A stretch of DNA of 64,000 nucleotides, from positions 1 to 64,000 of the forward strand of contig RPFO01000240.1 of NCBI GenBank assembly GCA_009746045.1. Direction: 5' to 3'. Shown piece after piece: positions 55,401-64,000 of this stretch; position 1 is the stretch's first letter; each line of letters starts with the position of its first letter. This stretch comes from Mesostigma viride (taxonomy: Eukaryota > Streptophyta > Mesostigmatophyceae > Mesostigmatales > Mesostigmataceae). Below the pieces are notes generated by a model. The model did no database searches. It had not been told where the DNA came from and saw only the letters and a program-made list of their open reading frames with translations. The position numbers and the translations under genes are program-made.

Positions 55401-55851
55401 GATGGGCCGGCAGATGAGACTCCACGACTATGTGGCAGTTCCATCGGACAAGGACACGGATCACGATCCCATCCACCCGTTCTGGTTGGCTGAGGTTGTA
55501 AGCGAAGCCGGGCCGATCGTGTTAGACGAGAACTTCGAGAGGTGGGTCGAGGGCCGGAACGGACGGGAGAAGGAGCTGTTCCTCGCCGGGAATGGCATTC
55601 TTCCCGTTCGGATTTGGAAGCGGGATAAGCATGACCCCCTGCATTTCACGCTCAACGTTGAGGATTGGCCACCGTCACGCCAGCCCGAGCTTGTGAATTG
55701 CTATCTCTGCGTCGCTCCGGCTCTCCGGCTAGAAGCACGCGTGCGCAGCGACGGAATGTGTGCCGACATCAGGATGAGCAAGGAGCTCGACAAGTGGCTT
55801 ACTGCGCTGGTGATCAAGGATGAAGCCCCGGAGGGGCCGGCACCGACTTAA
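52470..55851 (+). CDS. DDE/RNase H-fold transposase-like protein, three exons
   Basis: Exons 52470-53765, 53922-54698 and 55105-55851 join in phase 0 at GT-AG sites (GTGAGT/CAG, GTACGG/CAG), giving about 939 codons. Exon 1 has helices and a Cys/His-rich part (CACEKHVTM, CKCGAECAGC) that may bind zinc. Exon 2 is the catalytic candidate: GDWAENY (first Asp), FFLGDSSIK, LYMCSDNCAVQFKSRY (second Asp), and HYMGEQHGKGEVDGQGAK with Glu and Asp for the third position. Exon 3 has SCYCPPCLAGRFEGC, another Cys cluster. This ENY, SDN, HGKGxxDGxG pattern is, from memory, that of a widespread but poorly named protein family in animals and other eukaryotes, thought to come from transposons. It is the best candidate for mobilising the TIR element. 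More 5' exons are possible. Confidence 0.7.
54773..55033. repeat. Four palindromes in the second transposase intron
   Basis: Copies at 54773-54793, 54859-54880, 54938-54959 and 55012-55033, the last three nearly the same (GGGTCTCTCTG, CAGCTATACCC) and spaced 74-80 bp in a degenerate tandem array that shares CCTGTGTCGAATTT. The first intron also carries one (53824-53845). Confidence 0.88.
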
Positions 55852-56145
55852 ACAAGAAATTGGGGTCTCGCTGCGGGTAGACGACGCCCTAGTTTCGGCT
55901 CGTATTATATCTTTAGAGTGGGGCTTCAGTAGGGTGTAAAAAGGTGCCCGCATATATTGTATATACTTTTCGAGATCTTTCTGTGGTCAAGTTTAAGGGT
56001 AGTTGATAATTTTTTGCGGCCTTCAATTAACAGTTATTTTTTACTGCAACATAATTTTATGCTGTATATTTAAATAATGATAAGGATTTCGATATTTTTT
56101 TGCACAATCTATTCGACATTTGTTTCTGCAAATGTCGAGAATTTA

Positions 56146-56352
56146 TTGCTCCACCCCCACAAAAAAATCGTTCCGGAACTGTTCGAAGAGAATAGCAATG
56201 ACAGGATTCGAACCCGGGTCCACATTGATGTTCGGAGTGAGGTAGGCCAGCCACCATGTTCTGCACTCAAATCTGGCTCGGGTCCGATCCCTTGCAGTGC
56301 TCTTCGCTTCGAACAGCTCCGGAACAAGTTTTTTGTGGGGTTGGAGCAATAA
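56146..56352. repeat. Inverted pair of short tRNA-like (SINE-like) elements
   Basis: On the plus strand, GGGTCCGATCCC is followed by CTTCGAACAGCTCCGGAAC, a T-rich run, and GGAGCAATAAAT (to 56352). On the minus strand the same order appears from GGGTTCGAATCC (56217) down to GGAGCAATAAAT (56146). The T-arm-like box, common tail and AATAAA suggest a tRNA-derived SINE in two head-to-head copies. No complete tRNA cloverleaf can be drawn. Confidence 0.55.
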
Positions 56353-56509
56353 ATACTTATTTGCCGGGCGCAGTTGTCATTCCGCCTAGTACAATTGCGT
56401 CACTAGTACAATTTTTGTCTGGGTACGGTACGAACCAATAACGCAATATTTAGTATCTAATCGCCGCTGCTCTTGCTGAATTTTAACCGGAAGCTGAAGA
56501 AGGTGTCCG

Positions 56510-57112
56510 GTGAAGCGAATAGTAGTGACTGGTGGTCGTGCCCTTCCATTACTCCTTATCGACAAATTTTGGGTTCTACCTGCAGTGATAACCCTTGCGC
56601 GTCTGGCTGTCGGGGTCACCAATTTCCTGTCGATTGCAAGCAGCCAAGCTTGCCGAAATTTAACACTGTCACAAATGGAGCAGAGCGATATTTTCGGTTC
56701 TCAGCATACCTATGTGATGGTCGACAAAAATGAGCACGCTGCAAACATCAGAATTGATGTAGAGTTGCTCGGACCTTCTGCACAGTGGGGTGCAGGTGTC
56801 ATTGCGTTCGGCAATGGCATGATCGATCTGGTGCCACCCGATTCAGATTTGAACCCTGCTTACCAATGCGTGCCTGACAATCAGGCGAGAGTGGTGGTGG
56901 AGAGCACGGAAATTCCGGGCTCTCCCAATGTATCAATGATGCGCCTGAGGGCTGAGGCCCAGCAGGAGTTCCTGGCTGCTGCGGAGAACGGCGGGGCCAA
57001 GTGGAACACCAAAATGTATACAGGCGAGCCTCCCAACTACAGGGGAGACCTGTACCAGGGAGTGTACTCCTTCGGCGATTTTGACATCGACGGATGGGGC
57101 ACCTTTTTCTAG
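56510..57112 (+). CDS. Hypothetical protein near the right end of the giant element
   Basis: 200 codons. The N-terminal 35 residues are hydrophobic (LPLLLIDKFWVLPAVITLARL) and could be a membrane segment or intronic noise. The rest has balanced composition (RIDVELLGPSAQWGAGVIAF, YQGVYSFGDFDIDGWGTFF). The first in-frame codon is GTG, so the true start or a splice acceptor lies elsewhere. No family recognised. It may be a gene of the giant element, as it lies 400 bp inside the right inverted repeat. Confidence 0.4.
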   Translation: MKRIVVTGGRALPLLLIDKFWVLPAVITLARLAVGVTNFLSIASSQACRNLTLSQMEQSDIFGSQHTYVMVDKNEHAANIRIDVELLGPSAQWGAGVIAFGNGMIDLVPPDSDLNPAYQCVPDNQARVVVESTEIPGSPNVSMMRLRAEAQQEFLAAAENGGAKWNTKMYTGEPPNYRGDLYQGVYSFGDFDIDGWGTFF

Positions 57113-57518
57113 GCGCAATGCCTAAGTTGTCAAATACTCGACAATGTCGACTTTATGTGCACATATTTATATTCATTGAGAATGATAAAATTACGGACAT
57201 GTGCACATTTATATACTGATTCAATAAAAAATTTCGGCAACTTTGTTCCCGGCATTGATAATCAAAAGCTGCTAGCAGGCCAAGGACTTCAAAAGTGGCA
57301 ATAGATCGATGTAGGTCGTCGCTAAACTTGTCTAGTCGTCATATTTCGGTCGCAAAATTCGTGCGTGGCCTGCAGGCATCGGACAAAGTGCACGCAAAAG
57401 CAGGAGTCGGTTGAGTTCGAAGCACGGCAGACAAAAAATTTCGGCGCAGAGTCCGTCCGGCGAAAAATTCGCTCGGCTGCCAAATTTTCGGCAAGAATTT
57501 CGGCGCAATGTCCGGTTT

Positions 57519-57582
57519 TCGGACGATTGAAATTAGCGTTTTTTTCTTGCAAAAATCTACCCCATTCCGCGTGGGACCACCC
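57519..57582 (-). repeat. Right terminal inverted repeat
   Basis: 64 bp, inverse of the left end, 8 bp shorter. Inside it, AATTTCGGCGCA occurs twice (57436-57447 and 57497-57508), which may be subterminal binding sites. Confidence 0.88.
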
Positions 57583-57586
57583 GTTG

Positions 57587-58072
57587 TTTGGAACACCCAC
57601 TGGTGAGTGTGAGAGCCACACCCACTGTGACACCCAGGTCACCCTTGATGATTGTAGGCAGTCACTGCAGGCTTGGCCCCCTGCAGCAGAGGGTTACAAT
57701 GGCAAAACAGGTGAGCAGCAACCTCTCACCTCTTCAATTGTGAACACAGCTCAGCCACCAGCTGCATCTTCCAAACGCAGCCTAGCAGAAGCTGTTCGCA
57801 TTTTACAATCAGCTCATAGAGCTAAAGCTCAAACTGCTGCAGGATCAGCTAAGGTGGGGAAGGTTGGGCAGAATGACAATAGCCCATTTATGGTTGCAGT
57901 GGACACACAAGCCCAGGTCAGCATTATCAGTGCCCTGGCTGTGCCCCATATGCCTTTGGAACCTTCACCCTGGCACCATGTAGCTGACTTCTCAGGGCAG
58001 TCATCCCTCAAGGTACTAGGTCAGGTCATGTTGACTATACTCGGTATCCCCACTCCTTTTCAGGTATTGTAA
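57587..58072 (+). pseudogene. Element X protease region, ends at an internal TAA
   Basis: Continues the X frame from 30964 (SEWL then FGTPTGECES). The stretch FMVAVDTQAQVSIISALAVP has the retropepsin-like D-T-x core (DTQ for DTG/DSG). TAA follows PTPFQVL at 58070-58072, yet the same frame resumes at once with GNALLGDPFL, which corresponds to the second conserved retropepsin motif (ILGxDxL). So the stop lies inside the protease. Point mutation is the simple reading, stop-codon readthrough the alternative. The protease lies after the integrase, the reverse of Ty1/copia. Confidence 0.7.
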
Positions 58073-59950
58073 GGTTATAAAGGGAATGCTTTGTTGGGGG
58101 ATCCTTTTCTCTCTTACCCTGGTGTCATTATCTCCAGTGATAGACTATCCATCCAGGACCTGGGTGGTGTTGATCTCAATCATTTCAAAATTTCTCTTCA
58201 AAAACTTCTTAACACCAACATTGCTTCTGTAAAATTTGCTACACCCAAGTATGCCCCAGGGCAAGAACCCTGTATGGCAGATTTGGTTCATAACCAAAAA
58301 CTTCATCCCACCTCCTTTGGATTGGGCAAGCATGATGTGGCTAAAATGTCTCCTCTTTCTTATGAACAGATAGAGCAAGATTGTCGCACACACATAGGTT
58401 TCCTAAAATGGGTGGAGGCCTTCAACAAGGCCAGGGAAGAATGGGTAGTGCCAGATCCTCTCAGCCCTTCTCACACTCCACCTGTTACACCTATTGACAA
58501 AAAGCCTGCAGGGTGCAAGCACTTGCGCCTGAAGTTTGTGTGTAAACATAAGCCAGCAGCAGATGGGTCAGTCATTTTCCATGCTAGACCTTGTGTGACA
58601 GAGTTCAAGGGCACCACTGATCTGACAGAGGCAGAGTTGTACACGCCAGGCATTCAGCAAACCTCCCTAAAAATCTTGCTGTCTGTCTTTGTGGGTCATC
58701 TCAATGACGGGGATGACTATGTATGTAAGGCTACAGACATTACAAGGGCTTTCTTGAAAGGCTCACCTGAGATAGCACAACAAGTGTGGCATGGTCAGGT
58801 GTATGTAGTCTCCACTCCCAGAGTTTGGGCAAAACACATCCCTCAGCAGTACCTGAAAGCTAACATAGGTGTTGAAGGGCTGCAATCAGCTCCTCAAATT
58901 TTCAGGATGTCAGCTCAGGCTGTGTTTGAAAAGCTAGGGGCTAGATATGATGATATAGACCCTTGCTTCTTTGTGGTCCCACACCCTCATGGCATACTCA
59001 CCTTTGTGTGGCATGGGGATGATCAGCTGATTGCTGGGCCAAGGCGTGCTGTAGATGATTTTATTCAACAAGTGTCACAGCATTTTGAGATTGGCAAGCA
59101 AGTAGAGCTGGGCACCACTGCCATAAAATTTTGTGGCACAATGTTACAACTCCAGCAGCATCAAAACCAGTGGGTGTGTGCACTTTATTCTCCCAATGAT
59201 TACATGCACAGCTGCTTGGAGGTTTTGCAAACCAAAATCAAACCTGGAGCCTGTCCCACCATTAGAGGCAAGCTGGGGTGGTTGTGCTCAACCTGTGCAC
59301 CTCACCTGGCTGTGGTTAGCAGAGTTGATGATGATGTCTTGATGCAAGTAGGTCACAAAGCCATCACCAAAGCTCTCCAGGAAGGCCCTCCCCTTATCTT
59401 GCATTCTTTGGATCTCCACAAAACCATTCACATCCAAGCTATGATGGATAGTTCCATGGAGTCCAGGCAGATTACCAAGTTGCAGGCAAGGGAGTCAGGC
59501 TTGTATTTTGTGCAGAATGATGATGCACCCTTGTCTCTCATTTCATGGTACAGCCGGTTGCATAGACGCAAGGCTGTCAGCAGCAATGCTGCTGAGTGCA
59601 GGGCAGTGGTGTCAGCAGTGCTTCATGCCAGGTACTCGAATCATGTGCTGGTTTGGTTGCAGATGCAAGCAGGCAGCAATGCTGGGGTGGTGGCACAATT
59701 GCTCACTGACAGTCAGTCAGTCCTCAGTTTCCTTGCTAACCCCTATGCTGTGCACACTGATCTTGACTGGGTGGTCCTTAAACAGGAGTCCACCTACTGG
59801 GAGTCCACCCGTCACGTGGAGGACAAACACAACGCTGCTGATGCACTCACTAAAGTGCCTCAGCAGGCAGCTGAACAATATCAGCTGTTGTACCACTTGA
59901 TGAACCCGTATGGCAAGCAGGCAACCCTGCCCCATCGGGGGGACGCCTAG
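58073..59950 (+). CDS. Element X reverse transcriptase and RNase H
   Basis: Open for 625 codons in the same frame as the protease. RT shows KATDITRAFLKG (compare copia DVKTAFLNG), the GLQSAPQIFRM segment and the catalytic FVWHGDDQLIAGP, where GDD replaces the usual VDD. RNase H shows MMDSSMESRQ, SNAAECRAVV, LLTDSQSVLSFL, and the end signature EDKHNAADALTK seen in copia elements. It stops at 59950. The element is therefore copia-like by RT and RNase H, although the gene order differs. The catalytic residues seem present, so only the upstream defects clearly disable it. Confidence 0.85.
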   Translation, partial: GYKGNALLGDPFLSYPGVIISSDRLSIQDLGGVDLNHFKISLQKLLNTNIASVKFATPKYAPGQEPCMADLVHNQKLHPTSFGLGKHDVAKMSPLSYEQIEQDCRTHIGFLKWVEAFNKAREEWVVPDPLSPSHTPPVTPIDKKPAGCKHLRLKFVCKHKPAADGSVIFHARPCVTEFKGTTDLTEAELYTPGIQQTSLKILLSVFVGHLNDGDDYVCKATDITRAFLKGSPEIAQQVWHGQVYVVSTPRVWAKHIPQQYLKANIGVEGLQSAPQIFRMSAQAVFEKLGARYDDIDPCFFVVPHPHGILTFVWHGDDQLIAGPRRAVDDFIQQVSQHFEIGKQVELGTTAIKFCGTMLQLQQHQNQWVCALYSPNDYMHSCLEVLQTKIKPGACPTIRGKLGWLCSTCAPHLAVVSRVDDDVLMQVGHKAITKALQEGPPLILHSLDLHKTIHIQAMMDSSMESRQITKLQARESGLYFVQNDDAPLSLISWYSRLHRRKAVSSNAAECRAVVSAVLHARYSNHVLVWLQMQAGSNAGVVAQLLTDSQSVLSFLANPYAVHTDLDWVVLKQESTYWESTRHVEDKHNAADALTKVPQQAAEQYQLLYHLMNPYGKQATLPHRGDA

Positions 59951-61018
59951 CAGGGTCCTGATCACCAGGGCCGCCTAGGTAACCCAGTACCCCTTGGGCA
60001 GGTCCAAGGGGTAGGTTGTGGCTTCCAGCAAGGGGGGTTGGTTGGAGTCTGTTTTCATGCATCTGCGTGCCCTATGCCAATAAAATCTGTTTTGATTTTT
60101 TCAACACCATGGAATTTCGTTATGCCCACCTTCATAGGTGGGCAGGGGATGTATCTCACATTCTTTCTCCACTAGGGTTGTATGCCTTGGTGGATTGGCC
60201 TTGAGCTCAGTGGCTCAGGTGCCTCCCATTCAAGTGGAGGGTCAAAGCTCCCTTGACAGGTGGTTACCCAGGACCCCAGTTCACTGTGGCTCTCCTGGGC
60301 CACCTGGCCTCACTGTTCAGTGGCAGTAAAGGCATGGGTGCTGTCATGTTGTCTAGTACAACGTGCTCAGCACAGGTGCAGGATGAAATATTCCTGTCAC
60401 CTGTCACCAGGAATTCAGCCACCACTGTGCAGGGCAGGGGTGGCTGGTCCTCACACGTTGTGCAGGGGCAACGTGGACAGGCCCAGGATGTCATAGTCCT
60501 GTCACCTGTCACTAGGACTTCAGCCCCCTCTGTGCAGGGCAGGGGTGGCTGGTCCTCACATGTTGTGCAGGTGCAACATGGACAGTGCAGGGTGCATTAA
60601 ACCTGTCTCCTGTCACTCCTCAGGTTGCAGGTAACCTGAGCTCAGTTGACCCAGCCTGGCTGGGTATTTTTTCTCTGAGTGGGCGATGATGATGGAACAA
60701 CATGGAACCTCTTAAACGGTTACCTTGGCATTTTTTGACAATGGCTCTCTTGGCTGGTGATGCACTCCCTGGATAGGCAGACAGGCATAGCTATCTCCCT
60801 TGTGAGCTCGCGAGGAGGAGGAACTCCCCGGGCATGTTGAGCTAAACGTGATGCCATCACAAGTATTGCACGAGTTCTGGGGCCCATCTTTTTCAGTCCA
60901 GATGTTGCAGTATGGGTGTCAGTTGCTCAGCACCTCAGTCAGATTGGAGTCAGTCTCCTAGCTGGGCAGGATCAGGCTTGAAGTCGCTAGCCTTCAACCT
61001 GAAAGGAAAACATAATGG
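59951..61018 (+). other. Element X 3' untranslated region
   Basis: Long 3' leader before the LTR. It contains AATAAA at 60079-60084 and about two copies of a 105 bp direct repeat (60391-60600, landmark CCTGTCACCTGTCAC and GGGCAGGGGTGGCTGGTCCTC). It ends CTGAAAGGAAAACATAATGG before the 3' LTR, a weak polypurine tract. No gene seen. Confidence 0.7.
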
Positions 61019-61476
61019 GAGTTAGATGAGATGCTTAGGCTGACACACGGATTTCCGGCCTGCGCGCCGCGTATTGCCTACCGCGGCTGAGCGGGACACC
61101 TCAGTACTGTACGGCAGGGCGTACGGTACTGAGGCGTCAGGTGGACTGACGTGCAGTTAGTGCCAGACTGTTCCTAGGTGCTAGCTCGACCCGCCAGGTC
61201 CGGTGTAGCCGGGCCTGACGGGCCGAGTCTTAGCTGGTTGCTAGTGACGTGGTCGCATGGCATTGCAGTGTCCAGTTGTCCACTGGCAGGTGCTGCAGTG
61301 AGCACCGCCATAGGCATATAGGCGTAGCACTGGGGAGTGCCGCAGCACCCGAGTTTGCCCAGACGTTCCATTCTGAGCCCTCAAGCTTACACTACTCTCA
61401 TTGTATTATTGCTAATACAACCATCCTTCCATTTCAGCTTTCGGCAGTTGTCCATCGTCGTGAGACTCGTTCCAAC
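61019..61476 (+). repeat. Element X 3' LTR
   Basis: 458 bp matching 15656-16117 except for a missing 4 bp (GTACTGGGG region) and about two substitutions. Followed by TGGTT(GA), the right target-site copy. Confidence 0.92.
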
Positions 61477-62150
61477 TGGTTGAACATTGCCTCCAATTTG
61501 TAGCCCATTCTGAGCTCATTTGGATATATTAGTGGCATACACCACCCCTAGTGTGGGTGTACGTGCTAAGGCGCACAAGGGACCTTGGTAGCCCCTGGCA
61601 TATATAACCCACCCTAGATGGTGGGCCTGCAAGCCCCCACTTACACCACATGATGGCCTAGTGTGGGTGAACATTGCCTCCAATTTATAGCCCATTCTGA
61701 GCTTATTTGGATATATTAGTGTCATACACCCCCCCTAGTGTGGGTGTGCGTGCTAAGGCGCACAAGGGACATTAGGGGTGGTGTATGCCACTAATATATC
61801 CAAATGAGCTCAGAATGGGCTACAAATTGGAGGCAATGTTCAACCACACTAGGCCATGATGTGGTGTAAGTGGGGGCTTGCAGGCCCACCATCTAGGGTG
61901 GGTTATATATGCCAGGGGCTACCAAGGTCCCTTGTGCGCCTTAGCACGTACACCCACACTAGGGGTGGTGTATGCCACTAATATATCCAAATGAGCTCAG
62001 AATGGGCTATAAATTGGAGACAATGTTCAACCACACTAGGCCATCATGTGGTGTAAGTGGGGGCGTGCAGGCCCACCATCTAGGGTGGGTTATATATGCC
62101 AGGGGCTACCAAGGTCCCTTGTGCGCCTTGGCAAGTACACCCACACTAGG
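61477..62150. repeat. 187 bp satellite with a head-to-head turn
   Basis: Units run in one orientation to about 61768 and in the opposite orientation from about 61769. The turn falls between GCGCACAAGGGAC and ATTAGGGGTGG. Open frames of 69-85 codons are repeat by-products. Confidence 0.93.
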
Positions 62151-64000
62151 GTGTGGCGGATGCGTGGCATGCGTGGATGGGTGGGTGGGGGGCTGGCATG
62201 TGTGCGTGGGTGGCGTGGATGCGTCGTAGGACAATTATGGACAATAGCATGACTAACTATTATGCATGCAAGGCCATGTGGCCCGTCCGATAATGAAAGA
62301 CCATGCATTGAAGGCTAAACGAGCATTGCATACCTGCAGGAGGGGCTCGTTGGGCACATGCACACGTTCGCCCTTGGCATGAATACGGCCGCATGTCCCT
62401 GCGGTGTTGATTGGAACCTGTAACTATAGCGACTAATTGTTGATGACACCACTAGTTGAGGGTACTACCCCGCCCCCACCATACACCAATGGTGAGCTAC
62501 AAATGCATGCACCAAGCAAGAAAAAATAAACCCAAGACTGCAAAAATATGAGAAACAAGACCCCCTACTATTAACAAAGGAATTTGCCATCATAACGAGC
62601 TGAAATTTTGCAGCAGTGCGGTTCAGCCCCCTCGGCCCTCGGCCAGTTTTGAATACAAGTACGTGGTGTTGATCATTTTACAATGTGATTGGTCTGATTT
62701 CACTAATTAAGAGGGAAAAAAGACGCGACTTTGGGAGAGAAACTGATTAACTATGAGGAATACTCATTCTTTTACTGAGCTGAATAGCCACAATGTTTCA
62801 CCAAGGGGGCAGCTACATGGGAGTACATGGTTTGCATAAGAACGGTTTGCCCATTCTCCTAAATGATAATATTCGTCCTAAATAGCGTCGTTTTCCTTAG
62901 CTCACCACCGGTGCGTGGTTGGGGGTAACCCCCAATAACCCCCAACAAAAAAGTACCCCCAACAAGTGCAGTGGGATAAATGCCAAACAAACATCATCTT
63001 TACGGTCCCCAAGCATTATTGGATATGCTTCAAATGCATTACATTTATAAAAGGTATTTTTGGTGGGGTGCTAGGGATGTCCCCTCCCCTTAAGATGAAT
63101 CGCAGAGTTCTAAGCAAAGAAACAATTCCAAAGCAAAGAACCAACTCCATTATTAACATACAGCTACCAATGCACTCGGTGCACTAAATTACATGCAAGA
63201 GGCCTACCTCCATTTGCTCAATTGCACAAGTAAAACAGTCACGTCATTGCTAATATCCTAGGCACACAACTGCTCACAACACAAGACCCTTTTTACCAAT
63301 GCTGTGAGAATATATTATTTCAAATCCTGTGAGAATCTCAGCTGGGCTAGTGAATATCTGAAGGATGAGCTGTGAGGGAGAACGAGGAATGTAAACTGAA
63401 AAGAAGTTTATGTTGGAACACAAGTTTTTTTCCAGTTCAGAACCAGTAATGGCTTCAATTGTAAATTAAAGCACGCCAGCAGTATCAAAATGCATGGAGC
63501 CACTTAAAGCTGTAAAGTCTTCAACCTAGAAGGAGGCCTAAAATGCATGGAAAGGATGTCCACGTGGGTTTGTTGCCATGTACGTACCTTCCACGAGGGT
63601 GGCCAACGTTGCCACTGGCTGTTGCCTTTGGGAGATTTTATCAGGCATCTGCATGCAGCAAACGGGTACATTTTGCATTGCAGAAACGATTGCATACAAC
63701 GCATGTTCATAGCGTCAGGCGAGTGCGGGACACAAGTTCACTGCGATAAATTGCGACGGCAGTGCAGGGCGCGTTTAGGAACGTGATGCACCAATACTGC
63801 GTGCACCGAGACGTGGCATCGCAGGCGTGGCAGTGCTGCACATTGTTTCTAAACTACAGTGCAGCACATTGCACCACGGCACGTGACTAATTAAACCAAA
63901 GCCTGGCCTTAAAGCCTAGAAAAAGCCGACACGGTGTTGCCTGCAAGGGGCAGCGCTTGTGGCCGGCAAAGGAACTTGAAATGCCAGGAACTTGAAAAAG
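62151..64000. other. Flanking DNA with no recognised gene
   Basis: Starts with short GGATGCGTGGCATGC repeats like those at 14815-14910. The rest is AT-richer, with only short open frames and no motif I recognise. A GGGGGTAACCCCCAATAACC stretch near 62921 is a small local repeat. Confidence 0.6.

Larger units (their letters stand above)
30965..57582. mobile_element. Giant DNA transposon-like element with terminal inverted repeats
   Basis: The ends are inverted repeats beginning GGGTGGTCCCACGCGGAATG, flanked by GTTG at 30961-30964 and 57583-57586. Excising it with one GTTG restores the X reading frame (TGG TTG then TTT GGA ACA), which fixes both borders and the 4 bp target duplication. Length is 26,618 bp, about 20.7 kb after subtracting the nested copia element. 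It contains a plus-strand transposase-like gene (52470-55851), two minus-strand multi-exon genes (45785-40651 and 40404-31248), a possible small gene near the right end, two inverted minisatellite blocks, and a dispersed 22 bp palindrome. I cannot place it in a named superfamily from sequence alone. Confidence 0.82.
15656..61476 (+). mobile_element. Element X: copia-like LTR retrotransposon, interrupted by two large insertions
   Basis: LTRs of 462 bp (15656-16117) and 458 bp (61019-61476) differ by a 4 bp indel and about two substitutions. TGGTT precedes the first LTR and follows the second. The match can be read as TGGTTGA, 7 bp, if the LTR begins GTTAG. The coding order is gag, two zinc knuckles, integrase, protease, RT, RNase H. 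Insertions occupy 20129-30774 and 30965-57582. Deleting each with one target copy (TGGG, GTTG) makes one continuous frame across 18524-20128, 30779-30964 and 57587-58072. Without insertions X is about 8.5 kb. This copy is defective: gag is split by frame changes and a TAA lies inside the protease. Confidence 0.88.

Noticed and set aside
56200-56230. tRNA gene suggested by GGGTTCGAATCC on the minus strand
   Set aside because: No acceptor partner upstream; the shared tail with an inverted neighbour fits a SINE-like unit better.

Overview
The window is eukaryotic DNA made almost entirely of nested mobile elements and repeats. It holds no rRNA, no convincing tRNA and no recognisable housekeeping gene. 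Signs of a nuclear genome are GT-AG introns, AATAAA signals, LTR retrotransposons of several lineages, satellites and microsatellites. A Ty3 polyprotein carrying a C5 cytosine methyltransferase and a copia element with a plant-like initiator-tRNA primer site suggest a green-lineage alga, perhaps a streptophyte. This is inference; a dinoflagellate is a weaker alternative.

Layout. (1) Bases 1-9940 and 11937-about 21900 are the arms of a roughly 10 kb inverted duplication around a unique 1996 bp spacer. The spacer holds a viroplasmin/RNase H1-N-like ORF and two low-complexity ORFs. Each arm carries, from the centre outwards, long (GGTT)n/(GGGT)n tracts, a small hypothetical exon, a 187 bp satellite, the 5' part of a copia-like element (called X here), and part of the LTR of a Ty3 element. 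The outermost 1 kb (1-about 1020) differs from its partner mainly by single-base indels, which resembles unpolished sequence.
(2) Element X spans 15656-61476 (LTRs 15656-16117 and 61019-61476) and sits in the 187 bp satellite. Two large elements inserted into its coding region. Removing each insertion together with one target-site copy restores the reading frame, which dates X as older than both.
(3) Insertion 1 (20129-30774) is a Ty3 element encoding gag, zinc knuckle, protease, DNA cytosine methyltransferase, RT, RNase H, integrase and a C-terminal PHD finger. Its repeats have a split layout (L-internal-A-L-A) rather than two plain LTRs.
(4) Insertion 2 (30965-57582) is a giant DNA element with terminal inverted repeats and a 4 bp target duplication, about 20.7 kb without its own passenger. 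It carries a three-exon gene for a DDE/RNase H-fold transposase-like protein, two unrecognised minus-strand multi-exon genes, inverted minisatellites, and more than 20 copies of a 22 bp palindrome that lie in introns and intergenic DNA.
(5) A young copia element (31782-37728; 778 bp LTRs, 5 bp target duplication, intact 1447-codon polyprotein) interrupts the last exon of one of those genes.
(6) From 57587 element X resumes with protease, RT and RNase H, then its 3' UTR and LTR. The last 2 kb hold more satellite and then DNA in which I recognise nothing.

Insertion order inferred from nesting: satellite, then X, then the Ty3 and giant elements, then the copia element in the giant element. The inverted duplication followed the Ty3 insertion, because its arms include the X/Ty3 junction. 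The best candidates for something undescribed are the giant TIR element with its palindrome-bearing introns, the split-repeat Ty3 element coding for both a methyltransferase and a chromatin reader, and the gag-INT-PR-RT-RH gene order of X.
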